This document shows, piece after piece, positions 16,634-24,855 of a stretch of DNA of 64,000 nt (within the stretch, counting starts at the first letter, position 1; every line of letters begins with the position of its first letter). The translations under genes were made by a program, and so were the position numbers. The DNA is from CBDFKS01 sp965248905 (GTDB lineage Bacteria > Chloroflexota > Dehalococcoidia > Lucifugimonadales > JAGWBF01). The stretch is taken from assembly GCA_965248905.1 (NCBI GenBank), contig CBDFKS010000007.1:1736001-1800000 (forward strand), given 5' to 3'. A model generated the notes under the pieces. The model had not been told where the DNA came from and ran no database searches. It worked only from the letters and a program-made list of their open reading frames with translations.

Positions 16634-17224
16634 ATGACAACTCAACTTGATATCGACCGAAATCAGACTGCCGTACTTATCATGGACTACCAGAACGAGA
16701 TCGTTGACCTGTTCCCAACCGCTCAGGACGGCCTTCTTGATAGGGCGGCGGCTGTGCTCAGTGGGGCCCGAGACGTAGGGATTCCCGTCGTCTACGTAGT
16801 AGTGGGCTTTCGTGACTGCTATCCGGAGATCTCAGCTAAGAACAAGTCTTTCAGCTCGATGAAGGCCGCTGGTCGCCTCAAAGGAGGAACCGACGGCGTT
16901 GAAGTACATCCTGCCGTGGCCCCACAACCTGGCGAGGTTGTAGTGACCAAGAGGCGAGTAGGCGCCTTCGCCACCACCGATATGGAGACCGTTCTCAAGG
17001 CCAAGGACGTAACTACACTTGTCCTATTGGGCATTTCCACCTCTGGAGTGGTGTTATCTACTGTGAGGTGGGCCGCCGATGCCGACTATCAGCTGGTGGT
17101 GTTGGCCGACTGTTGCACCGACAATGACGAAGAGGTGCACCGCGTGCTCACCGAGAAGATTTTCCCCAGTCAGGCGACGGTGATAAACTCCGCGGGTTTT
17201 CTTGAAGCTATCGGGAAGGGTTAG
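16634..17224 (+). CDS. Isochorismatase-family hydrolase lacking the catalytic cysteine
   Basis: A 196-residue protein with the isochorismatase-like fold: Asp in LIMDYQNEIVDLF, Lys in VTKRRVGAF and the loop LLGISTSGVVLSTVR. In cysteine hydrolases of this family the loop carries a catalytic Cys (TxGCV); here it is Val. So a nicotinamidase-like reaction is unlikely, while an isochorismatase-like, Cys-free mechanism is possible. GGAGG lies eight bases before the start. It converges on the RidA gene, with 14 bp between the stops. Confidence 0.82.
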   Translation: MTTQLDIDRNQTAVLIMDYQNEIVDLFPTAQDGLLDRAAAVLSGARDVGIPVVYVVVGFRDCYPEISAKNKSFSSMKAAGRLKGGTDGVEVHPAVAPQPGEVVVTKRRVGAFATTDMETVLKAKDVTTLVLLGISTSGVVLSTVRWAADADYQLVVLADCCTDNDEEVHRVLTEKIFPSQATVINSAGFLEAIGKG

Positions 17225-17238
17225 TGGCCCATTCAGGA

Positions 17239-17625
17239 TCAGAGTATTGCGATAGCTTCTATCTCGATATTCAGACCGGGCAAAGCCAGTCCGCTGACCT
17301 CTATCAGGCTATTGGTGGGGTACTCGCCATGGAAGCACTGGTCGAAGATAACTTCTCGCTCCGAGCGGCAGGCATTCCACTCGTCCATACTGGTCACATA
17401 GGTGGTAAACTTTACCAGGTCGGTTGCCGACCCGCCCTCTGCCTCGACGATGGCCCTGAGCCTGTCTATCGTGACCCTGAGTTGGTCCCCCATTGGCCCG
17501 TTCTCGGCATCGCTTTCCCTGGCGGTAGTACCAGCAATGAAAAGCATATTGCCGGCTAGGACTGCCCGGTAGAACTGACCCATGGCGGGGGCGATATCCG
17601 GATAGCTTCGACGTAGTTTTTCCAT
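17239..17625 (-). CDS. RidA/YjgF-family protein without the usual arginine
   Basis: A 128-residue protein of the Rid fold (MGQFYRAVLAGNMLFIAGTT, QLRVTIDRLRAIVEAEGGSA, LVKFTTYVTSM). RidA enzymes hydrolyse reactive enamines/imines with an Arg in the motif (A/P)-x-R-S/T; here the matching stretch reads YPTNSLIEVSGLALPG, with Asn. It thus looks like one of the Rid subfamilies that lack deaminase activity. AGGAGG is five bases before the ATG. Confidence 0.82.
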   Translation of the reverse strand: MEKLRRSYPDIAPAMGQFYRAVLAGNMLFIAGTTARESDAENGPMGDQLRVTIDRLRAIVEAEGGSATDLVKFTTYVTSMDEWNACRSEREVIFDQCFHGEYPTNSLIEVSGLALPGLNIEIEAIAIL

Positions 17626-17657
17626 TATTCCTCCTGCACCCTCAGGGTCTTTTAGTT

Positions 17658-17733
17658 GTCATTGCGAAGGGCGAAGCCCTGAAGCAATCTCCCGATGCAA
17701 TAAGAGATTGCTTCAGGGCTTCGCTCGCAAAGA
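17658..17733. repeat. Imperfect palindromic intergenic repeat (GAAGCAATCTC type)
   Basis: A left arm at 17662-17691 and a right arm at 17704-17730 are complementary over about 27 bases, with a three-base bulge in the left arm; the shared word is GCGAAGCCCTGAAGCAATCTC minus its last base. It lies between the RidA and deacylase genes. Such 'GAAGCAATCTC' palindromes are widespread intergenic repeats in bacteria; as RNA it would form a long hairpin. Confidence 0.8.
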
Positions 17734-17781
17734 CAGTAAAGGAGAGCTGAAAGGCGCCTCCTAGACGTTGTCTGACTTTAC

Positions 17782-19467
17782 CTAGTTGACCATGTCATAG
17801 CTACGGAGTAGCCTCCCAGGCAAGGCCCCGGTGCACTCGTTCTCCTCGAACGTGACGGTTCCGTTGACTATCGTATAGCGAAGCCCCTTGGGTTTCTGTA
17901 CGAGGCGACGCTCGTCACCAGGGAAGTCATTTACGTAGATGGGCTTGTCGTACAAATACCCGAGCTCCTCCTGATTGTAGACGATGATGTCGGCCCACGC
18001 CCCAACACGTAGAGTGCCACGGTCTTTGAAGTCCGCGAACCACGCGGGCAAAGCGCTTATCTTGTAATGTGCCTGCTCCAGGCTCATGATACCCTTGTCG
18101 CGAACCCAATGGCTCAAAAACTGGATAGGCCACACGCTTATAGCGAGGAACCTGGTGTGGGCGCCGCCATCGGAGTTGGAGATATGGGAGTAGGGATTCT
18201 TGATGCGTTGCTCTAGGGAATCCTCATTGTATTCGATGGCCAGGTGTCCAAACTCAGTCTTCATTTCCTCGTCGATTGCCAGGTCAAGGAACGAGTCCAG
18301 AGGGTGTTTCCCTTCCATCTCGCCCATCTGCGCCATGGACATCCCTTCGTACTTGTAGTTCCGCTCATACACCGCTTGAAGCACCTTGATATTTGTCCAG
18401 TCGGTCCGGATCATCGGTCTCTCTTCCACGTCTCGCTTCATCGCGGCGCGAACCGCCGGATCCCGTAGCTTCGCGGCTCGCTCTTCAGGGCTCCCTACCA
18501 GAGGGTCCACCCAGTTGGGCATGTAGTCGAAGAGGTTGTACTCAGCTAGCTGGAACTCGGCATCTTGACGGACACAGATCAGCTGGGCGACCGCAGGCAG
18601 CCCTTCGCTGCGAGACGACTCAAGCCAGGCTCGGTCATCATCTGTGCTCAATCCCACGTGAAGCGGACGGCCACTCTGGTGCATCATCTTTGTCAGGAGC
18701 GATCGGATGGTAGTACGTTCTTCCGGTGTGTGACCCAAGCCAATACTCCATCCGATGTGGCCAACGCCGAACTCGCTCAGGACCTCTCCAAGGGCCAGAT
18801 ATTCCTCGTCGGAAGCCACGTGGCTGGGCAGGTGGCCGCCGTCTTCTGGCCGGTCTTCCATGTTCATATTCGTGGAAATGCCGAAAGCTCCAGCTGTCAT
18901 CGCCTCGTGGAAGAGCTGCTTCATTTGATTTAGCTCTGCCTCAGTGACCAATGTTCTTTGTCTGGCAGGTAACATGCCCAGTACGTATCCTCTCAGTGGA
19001 GAGAAAGGGAATAGGGCTCCAATGTTAACGCCCAACCCCTGGCGGTCCAGGCTGTCCAGGAACTCCGGGAAGGTTTCCCAGTCCCAGCGCATACCCCTGC
19101 GCATCGACTCCAGCGGAATAGCCTCTATCCGATTCATCATGCGCATGTTCAGGTCTCTGTCCTCAGGCCTGGTCGGCGCAAATCCAAAGCCACACTGGCC
19201 GATAGTGAGGGATGTCACCCCGAACCAACCAGACAGGGAAGCGTAGGGGTCCCAGTTGAGCTGAGCGTCGTAGTGGGTGTGTAGGTCGATGGCCCCTGGA
19301 GCCACGATGCAGCCGCTGGCATCGATCTCTTTGCCGGCACCGGGCTTAATCTTACCGCTGATCATGGCCAGCCTTCCGTCCTTGACAGCCACGTCAGCCT
19401 TGTAACGAGGGATGCCGGTACCATCAACGACTGTCCCACCGCGAATCACTAGATCATATTCAGACAT
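17782..19467 (-). CDS. N-acyl-D-amino-acid deacylase-type amidohydrolase
   Basis: A 561-residue amidohydrolase with the N-terminal beta-sandwich (YDLVIRGGTVVDGTGIPRYK), the metal-binding LHTHYDAQLNWDP, the GQCGFGFAP motif with the Cys seen in D-aminoacylases, and the C-terminal return to the sandwich (ADIIVYN, VNGTVTFEE). D-aminoacylases deacylate N-acyl-D-amino acids; many relatives have other substrates. The frame is open from 19545, but GAGGGGGA precedes the ATG at 19467. It is divergent from the hydrolase gene at 19703. The substrate is uncertain. Confidence 0.85.
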   Translation of the reverse strand: MSEYDLVIRGGTVVDGTGIPRYKADVAVKDGRLAMISGKIKPGAGKEIDASGCIVAPGAIDLHTHYDAQLNWDPYASLSGWFGVTSLTIGQCGFGFAPTRPEDRDLNMRMMNRIEAIPLESMRRGMRWDWETFPEFLDSLDRQGLGVNIGALFPFSPLRGYVLGMLPARQRTLVTEAELNQMKQLFHEAMTAGAFGISTNMNMEDRPEDGGHLPSHVASDEEYLALGEVLSEFGVGHIGWSIGLGHTPEERTTIRSLLTKMMHQSGRPLHVGLSTDDDRAWLESSRSEGLPAVAQLICVRQDAEFQLAEYNLFDYMPNWVDPLVGSPEERAAKLRDPAVRAAMKRDVEERPMIRTDWTNIKVLQAVYERNYKYEGMSMAQMGEMEGKHPLDSFLDLAIDEEMKTEFGHLAIEYNEDSLEQRIKNPYSHISNSDGGAHTRFLAISVWPIQFLSHWVRDKGIMSLEQAHYKISALPAWFADFKDRGTLRVGAWADIIVYNQEELGYLYDKPIYVNDFPGDERRLVQKPKGLRYTIVNGTVTFEENECTGALPGRLLRSYDMVN

Positions 19468-19581
19468 TTTACAATCCCCCTCAGCTGACCGCCTGGACAC
19501 GGCGGTGCGATGATTCAGTTTATAGCGACTAAGGTAGTGCGTCAACGACCCAGTTCGTACGTATCGACAGATATCAAAAAG

Positions 19582-19609
19582 TTGAATGCAGCCCAGAACT
19601 GTGTATACT
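19582..19609 (+). promoter_or_regulatory. Putative sigma-70 promoter of the alpha/beta-hydrolase-like gene
   Basis: TTGAAT (19582-19587) and TATACT (19604-19609) with a 16-bp spacer lie in the divergent region, about 95 bp before the GTG at 19703. Confidence 0.5.
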
Positions 19610-19702
19610 ACTGCTGTTAGAACGAGCCGAGCGGTTGTTTGGTGAACAAAGCCAACAGAGGAAATTGTTTGGGGACAGCAAGCCTTATGACGGGGGACAG
19701 AT

Positions 19703-20464
19703 GTGGCTGATTTCCTTCTAGCTCATGACGCCGGGCATGGCAGCTGGTGTTGGGGGCGTGTTTGGGGGCATCTTACCGCCCCTGTCGACCATCCTCCACG
19801 GCTATATGCCAAAACCAACGCGGATAAGGTGGTCGCACCGGACCTCTACTTCCCTCCCCCAACGGACGAAGAGGACGAGTCTCCACCCTCCTTTGACGAT
19901 TTGGTCGCTCAGCTGACCAACGAGATAGAGTCCCACGGCCTACACGACCTTGTAATAGCGGCTCATGGCCTGGCGGCACCCGTGGTCCTCCAGGCAGCTC
20001 ACAAGTTGAGCGAGCCCCCCAAAAGGATCGTGCTGTTCGCTGGGGTCATTCCAGAGGAGGGAAAATCCACATTAGATATTTTACCCAGGCAGACGAGGTT
20101 CGCCTTCAAGATGCTGGCCCGGTTGAATCGCCTCGCGCGGAAGGAGATGCGGCTGCCCAACGCCGCGATAACCAACGTTTATTGCAACGGAATGGACCCC
20201 TTCGACGTTATACAAATCGTCGGGCGCTTCACATCCCTACCGTACCAGCTTTTCCAGACCAAACTCTTCTTGCGAGAGCTGGAGCCACCCTGCCCCATCA
20301 CCTATGTGCCATTGTGGAGAGACAAGCTGGTCCCCTCGGTGTTGCAACGGAGGATGGCGAGCAGACTCCAAGGAGTAGAGGTAATCGGAGAGTTGGACGC
20401 CTGCCACGAGGTACTTATAGAGCGTCCGAAACAGGTGGCGGACATCCTGCTCAGGTACGCTTAA
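19703..20464 (+). CDS. Alpha/beta-hydrolase-fold protein with altered nucleophile
   Basis: A 253-residue protein with the alpha/beta-hydrolase layout: FLLAHDAGHGSWCWGRVW (oxyanion region), the nucleophile elbow position IAAHGLAAPVVL and a late CHEVLIERP with the catalytic-type His. At the elbow, where G-x-S-x-G is usual, it reads A-H-G-L-A, so the Ser nucleophile is missing. It resembles HNL/esterase-type proteins (like SABP2 relatives) but may not be hydrolytic. The start is a GTG with GGGGGA upstream. Confidence 0.72.
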   Translation: MADFLLAHDAGHGSWCWGRVWGHLTAPVDHPPRLYAKTNADKVVAPDLYFPPPTDEEDESPPSFDDLVAQLTNEIESHGLHDLVIAAHGLAAPVVLQAAHKLSEPPKRIVLFAGVIPEEGKSTLDILPRQTRFAFKMLARLNRLARKEMRLPNAAITNVYCNGMDPFDVIQIVGRFTSLPYQLFQTKLFLRELEPPCPITYVPLWRDKLVPSVLQRRMASRLQGVEVIGELDACHEVLIERPKQVADILLRYA

Positions 20465-20516
20465 GCCGATGGTTGCTGACCATTCGGTGCGGTAACAATG
20501 TCGTTCTGAGAACAAG

Positions 20517-21695
20517 ATGGAAAAGAACAAACTCGAACCGTTCCCAGAAGGTGTCCTTGAACATGTCGCGAGGACCATTAGCAATTACAGAACAGGCTCG
20601 GAGATAGGAGAACTTCTCAGGATCGCCGGCTATTCCAAAGAAAGCCTGTTCGCAGGTACCAAGTGGAGATTTCTCTATGGGACTTTTAAGCAATTCCAAG
20701 CTAGTCTGGATGGTCAATATCATATAGCCAAGGTTATCCAAGCCTTCTGCGATCCGACACAATGGATTGGTAGGCTGTCCAGCCACAAGCAAGCACTGGA
20801 CACCCTGGATGAAGGACTAATATACGTTAACTTACAAGTTAATAAGGCCGGCAAGCTTGTTGTTACCCAAGAAAGAATAACTCACGTCGTCCAAGGGGAA
20901 ATGCAGGACGAGTCATCCGAACACGAGCATGATTCTGCGAGGCCCAGCGATATGACAGACGAGCTAAATCGACGCCGAGTTTTCGTAGTTTACGGGAGAA
21001 ACGAGAAAATTCGAAGAGGAATCTTCTCATTTATTCGAGCACTGGGATTGGATCCCATTGAATGGATCAAGGCGGTTGAGATGACCGGGAAAGCCACACC
21101 TTATGTCGGTGAGATTCTTGATAATGCGCTAGCTAACGCTCAAGCCATCGTGGTAGTTATGACTCCGGATGACGAGGCCAGATTGCGGCAATTATATGTC
21201 ACGGATAGTGACCCTGAATACGAGCGTGAGTTAACTCCTCAGCCACGATCCAACGTGTTGTTCGAGGCTGGACTTGCGCTTGGACGTGCGCCTGATCAGA
21301 CAGTCCTGGTCGAAGTCGGTCACAATAGGCCATTTAGCGACATTGCCGGACGGCATACGATTCGCCTGGATAACAGCACAGAGAAGAGGCATGCACTAGC
21401 CTCCCGACTTAAATCAGCCGGATGTAGCGTGGACTTTAGTGGGACCGATTGGCATACGGAGGGCGACTTCGAGATCAGTGGAGCAGATACTCGCCAAGAC
21501 ATGGCTGGGCAAGCGGCTGTTGACACGCCCAACTTGTATTCTGGACACGGCTTTACGAATGAACTTACAGAGAGTGAAGTGAAAATCCTCAACCTTATGG
21601 CACAGATCGGTGACACGGGTCTCACTATAGCTGAACTTGCAACGGAGTTTCACATCCACCAGACAAAGGCGGAATACCTCCTGGAACAACTGTAG
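20517..21695 (+). CDS. TIR-like nucleotide-binding defence-type protein, cut by an amber codon
   Basis: The central domain (residues about 155-310) begins RRRVFVVYGRNEKIRRGIFSFIR, includes AQAIVVVMTPDDEARL and ends with PRSNVLFEAGLALGR and QTVLVEVG. This fits the TIR-like predicted nucleotide-binding domain (PF10137 type) found in CBASS and related immune effectors, which degrade NAD. The N-terminal 120 residues (FPEGVLEHVARTISNYRTGSE) resemble a helical domain often seen before such domains. The C-terminus starts a winged helix (LTESEVKILNLMAQIGDTG) and stops at TAG 21693-21695. The same frame goes on to 21800 with the missing part of that domain. No cyclase gene is adjacent. Confidence 0.72.
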   Translation: MEKNKLEPFPEGVLEHVARTISNYRTGSEIGELLRIAGYSKESLFAGTKWRFLYGTFKQFQASLDGQYHIAKVIQAFCDPTQWIGRLSSHKQALDTLDEGLIYVNLQVNKAGKLVVTQERITHVVQGEMQDESSEHEHDSARPSDMTDELNRRRVFVVYGRNEKIRRGIFSFIRALGLDPIEWIKAVEMTGKATPYVGEILDNALANAQAIVVVMTPDDEARLRQLYVTDSDPEYERELTPQPRSNVLFEAGLALGRAPDQTVLVEVGHNRPFSDIAGRHTIRLDNSTEKRHALASRLKSAGCSVDFSGTDWHTEGDFEISGADTRQDMAGQAAVDTPNLYSGHGFTNELTESEVKILNLMAQIGDTGLTIAELATEFHIHQTKAEYLLEQL

Positions 21696-21800
21696 AAACG
21701 AGCTTACTTAATCGCTGCGTATCATTGGACTGGACAGGCCCCGAGATACGCTCTGGACTCCAAAGGACGTGCCTACCTAGTTGAACACAACCTCGTGTGA
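21696..21800 (+). pseudogene. Detached end of the winged-helix domain of the TIR-like gene
   Basis: The frame of the preceding gene continues after its TAG for 34 codons to TGA at 21798-21800, reading AAYHWTGQAPRYALDSKGRA and a basic/aromatic tail. This looks like the second half (wing) of the winged-helix begun before the stop, so the stop is probably a point mutation (CAG or GAG to TAG) or a sequencing error. Confidence 0.6.
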
Positions 21801-22012
21801 CGAAATCCCAGACAGCTCATGACGGCTGACCACGTCGCTGATATCCGTGGCCGTTTGGGGATTGTAGCTCGAGAATTCAGATATTTCGATCACAAGAGTC
21901 CAAGCTCGATTAGAGTCCACAGCTACTGCTTACCCCGTGATTCGACATGCTCACCATGGATGAACATTAGGCTTCTCACCATTAGTGGCGACAGTTAACC
22001 GCCCTCCCCCGA

Positions 22013-23404
22013 TTACGCATTCGGCGGCCTCATCTTGTGCCAGGGTGTGGCTTGTTCGTAGGCGTGGGCCACTTTGAACACGGTCTGCTCGTCGAACACC
22101 TTGCCGTCTATCAGCATTCCAATGGGCACACCCTCGGCACTTATCCCGCAGGGCACTGACATCGATGGCGCGCCCAGCATGTTGGAGTTCCACGTGAGGA
22201 CGAAGGGCAGGCGAAGGTTTGACTCTGAGCCACGGCCCTCAATCATGGGCGGGGGAGTCCCCAAGGTGGGCTGAACCAGGACGTCGTATCTATCCAAGGC
22301 CTCCCGGTATTGCTGGGAGATCATGCTCCGTAGCTTCTGGGCCTTGTAGTAAGCCTGGGCCGGCATGATGCTGCCCGTGAGCAGCGCTACCTGGTTGTCG
22401 AAGGCGAAGTCGTGCAACCGGTCCTTGACGTAGTCCCTGTAGTTGGCAGAGGGCTCCACGTTTAGGTATACCAACGTGACCAACATAGCGTGTTTCGTTA
22501 GAGGTATTGAGACCTCCTCCACCGACGCACCTAGCTCGCCGATTACCGAGGTTGCCTTCAGCACCGCATCTCTCACCTGGGGTTGCACAGCCTCGCCATT
22601 GAGCTGCTCCTTTATTATTCCCACCCGTAGCCCTTTAATATTGCCGTCCAACGCCGCTCTATAATCAGGTACGGGCTGATCCCAGGTATAAGGGTCTTTA
22701 GTATCGTATCCTGCAATGGCTCCAAGGGTCATGGCGGCGTCCTCCACCGTTCGGGACATAGGGCCCACGGCGTCCATGGACCACACACCGCGATTGATAC
22801 CGTAGCGACTCACCCTGCCCCAGCTTGGCCTTATCCCCGCCAGCCCACAGGCCGAGGAGGGAAACCGAATAGACCCGCCGGTATCCTCACCGAGAGAAGA
22901 TGCACAGAGATAAGCCGCCGTTCCGGCTCCGGAGCCGCTGCTGGACGCTCCTGGGAAGTAGTCCAGGTTCCAAGGATTACGAGGGATGCTGAAACGGTGG
23001 GGCATGCCTATGGCGAACTCGGTGACGTTCAGTTTGCCCAGCAGGATAGCCCCTGCCTTTTTGAGGTTGGCTACGACGGTGGAGTCGTCGTCGGGAAAGA
23101 AGTCCATGAGAATCCGTGAGCCATTGGTGGTCCGAATGCCCTTGCTCCAGATCTGGTCCTTGACGGCCACGGGAATTCCGTGCATGGGCCCAAGATAGTT
23201 ACCCTGAGATATCTGCTGCTCCGCCTCCTTGGCAGCCTGGAGAGCGCCTTTGCGGTTCACGGTGAGGTAGGCGTTGAACTTGAAGTCGACATCGTCGATG
23301 CGGTCTATGTAGGCCTCGGTAGCTTCGACGGGAGAGACTTCCTTCTTCTCAATTAACTTGGAGAGCTCGGTGGCAGAAAGAAAGGGTATGTCTGCTTTAT
23401 TCAT
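22013..23404 (-). CDS. Amidase-signature family hydrolase
   Basis: A 463-residue amidase-signature protein with the catalytic Ser-cisSer-Lys triad visible: Lys in IPVAVKDQIW, the cis-Ser in GASSSGSGAG and the nucleophile region EDTGGSIRFPSSACGLAGI. It is similar in length to GatA, but no gatB/gatC genes are near, so it is more likely a free amidase acting on a carboxamide or related amide. AAGGAG precedes the ATG at 23404 and excludes the longer frame from 23476. It lies downstream of two CoA-transferase genes on the same strand. Confidence 0.85.
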   Translation of the reverse strand: MNKADIPFLSATELSKLIEKKEVSPVEATEAYIDRIDDVDFKFNAYLTVNRKGALQAAKEAEQQISQGNYLGPMHGIPVAVKDQIWSKGIRTTNGSRILMDFFPDDDSTVVANLKKAGAILLGKLNVTEFAIGMPHRFSIPRNPWNLDYFPGASSSGSGAGTAAYLCASSLGEDTGGSIRFPSSACGLAGIRPSWGRVSRYGINRGVWSMDAVGPMSRTVEDAAMTLGAIAGYDTKDPYTWDQPVPDYRAALDGNIKGLRVGIIKEQLNGEAVQPQVRDAVLKATSVIGELGASVEEVSIPLTKHAMLVTLVYLNVEPSANYRDYVKDRLHDFAFDNQVALLTGSIMPAQAYYKAQKLRSMISQQYREALDRYDVLVQPTLGTPPPMIEGRGSESNLRLPFVLTWNSNMLGAPSMSVPCGISAEGVPIGMLIDGKVFDEQTVFKVAHAYEQATPWHKMRPPNA

Positions 23405-23440
23405 TTCAGCTCCTTGTCGCTCGATGAATGGCCAATAGGA

Positions 23441-23570
23441 CGAGGCAATTCTAGGGGTGGCCCATAACCTCGTCAAGCGCCACCGGCATGATGGGTAGTA
23501 GAGGCGACCCTATGTGGTCGCCCTGGTTGCATCGCAAACCTGGGCAGACACCTAGGTCTGCCCTTACGGG
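23441..23570. repeat. Intergenic repeat, copy A of a 130-143-bp direct repeat
   Basis: This stretch and 26924-27066 share the start CGAGGCAATT, a GGCCCAT...CGTCAA block and a long almost identical end (GTGGTCGCCCTGGTTGCATC, then GGGCAGACAC and AGGTCTGCCC, then TACGGG). It holds two inner palindromes (GGCGACC...GGTCGCC and GGGCAGAC...GTCTGCCC). It lies between a CoA-transferase and the amidase gene, about 40 bp before the amidase start. Confidence 0.8.
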
Positions 23571-23589
23571 CTGGATTTCGGAATAGCCG

Positions 23590-24837
23590 CTAGCGCATAT
23601 TTGGTTGCTCCGCCAACACGCCTTGCTCGACCAGAGCATCGAAGCGGTCACCGGATATGCCCAGAAGCTCCTGGCATAGATAGGAGGTATGCTGACCGAA
23701 GAGGGGCGCCGCAGAGCTATTTCCTATTGCGCTGCGAGAGAAACGCCAGGGCCGACCAGGATACTCGAAGATGCCGGCGTCGGGTTCTTCTACCTGATCA
23801 AAGAAGCTGCGTGCCCGCAAATGGGGGTCTTCGTACATCTCCACCGCATTCAGCACAGCTCCCGCCGGAACACCTGCATCCTGAAGCTGTTTCATCGCTT
23901 CCAGAGGACTCCGCATATTCGTCCACTCTTCGACTATGGGATCAAGCTCTTCCTGGTGCTTCAATCTCTGACTGCTACCGGCGAACCGGGGATCGTGGTC
24001 CAACTCAGGACAACCTATCACCTGGCACAGCCGCACCCACTCTTCGTCGTTTCTCACCGCAATGGTGACCCACCTGTCATCGCCCTTACACCGGAAAGTA
24101 CCATGGGGCGCATACTTCTCATGGTGATTAGCCTTGGGAGAAGCGCTTCGCCGGTTCATGGTGTAGTCCATCATCACGTCTCCGATGGCACATACTGCCA
24201 GCTCTCTTTGCGACAGGTCCACCCAGACTCCCCGGCCCGTTCGCCTTCGATGCCGAAGGGCGGCCACCGCTAGACCGAGACCCATATAGGCAGCCAGAAA
24301 GTCCGGCAGGTTGGGCCCGGAGAAGTCTGGCCAATCGCCCTCATAGCCGGTGATACTCATGAGACCACTCATGTACTCCAGAGTACCTCCTGCGGAGCCG
24401 AAATGGGCCTCGGGGCCTTCACCACCTTGGCTGGTCAGGGATAGCTGGACGATGGTGGGGTTGACCCGCTGCAATGTGGGGAAGTCGAGGCCGTAGGAGC
24501 CCATCACTCCTATCCGAAAATTTTCCAGGACCAGGTCGCTCACCTTGACCAACTCCAGGAATATGTCTCGTCCTTCGGGGTATTTGAGGTCCAGGGACAA
24601 CCCAATCTTGGATCTGTTGCGCTCGTTGATCATGCCCGAGCGATTCCACGGCCGCTCTCCCGGCTCTCCTCCAGGATAAATATCCCGAGTCTGGAGACGC
24701 AGCGGGTCTGGCCGGCTCCCGGCCTCGACCTTGATGACCTCGGCTCCCATGTCTCCAAGCAAGCGGCCAGTCAGGGGCCCGGCCATGAACATGCCCATGT
24801 CAAGAACTCTAATCCCATTCAGCGGCCCGCTTGTCAT
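23590..24837 (-). CDS. CaiB/BaiF family CoA-transferase
   Basis: A 415-residue class III CoA-transferase: LNGIRVLDMGMFMAGPLTGR at the N-terminus, DMGAEVIKVEAGSRPD, then SKIGLSLDLKYPEGRDIFLE and a late catalytic-type region (GVWVDLSQRELAV). It is 18 bp downstream of another CoA-transferase of the same strand. The two may be paralogues acting as one enzyme or separately. The CoA acceptor is not known; the neighbouring enoyl-CoA hydratase suggests activation of an acid for beta-oxidation-like breakdown. Confidence 0.87.
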   Translation of the reverse strand: MTSGPLNGIRVLDMGMFMAGPLTGRLLGDMGAEVIKVEAGSRPDPLRLQTRDIYPGGEPGERPWNRSGMINERNRSKIGLSLDLKYPEGRDIFLELVKVSDLVLENFRIGVMGSYGLDFPTLQRVNPTIVQLSLTSQGGEGPEAHFGSAGGTLEYMSGLMSITGYEGDWPDFSGPNLPDFLAAYMGLGLAVAALRHRRRTGRGVWVDLSQRELAVCAIGDVMMDYTMNRRSASPKANHHEKYAPHGTFRCKGDDRWVTIAVRNDEEWVRLCQVIGCPELDHDPRFAGSSQRLKHQEELDPIVEEWTNMRSPLEAMKQLQDAGVPAGAVLNAVEMYEDPHLRARSFFDQVEEPDAGIFEYPGRPWRFSRSAIGNSSAAPLFGQHTSYLCQELLGISGDRFDALVEQGVLAEQPNMR

Positions 24838-24855
24838 TGCATCATCATCTTGCGC

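Noticed and set aside
22013..23404. gatA of the tRNA amidotransferase
   Set aside because: The signature fits all amidases; no gatB or gatC is adjacent and the neighbours are catabolic.
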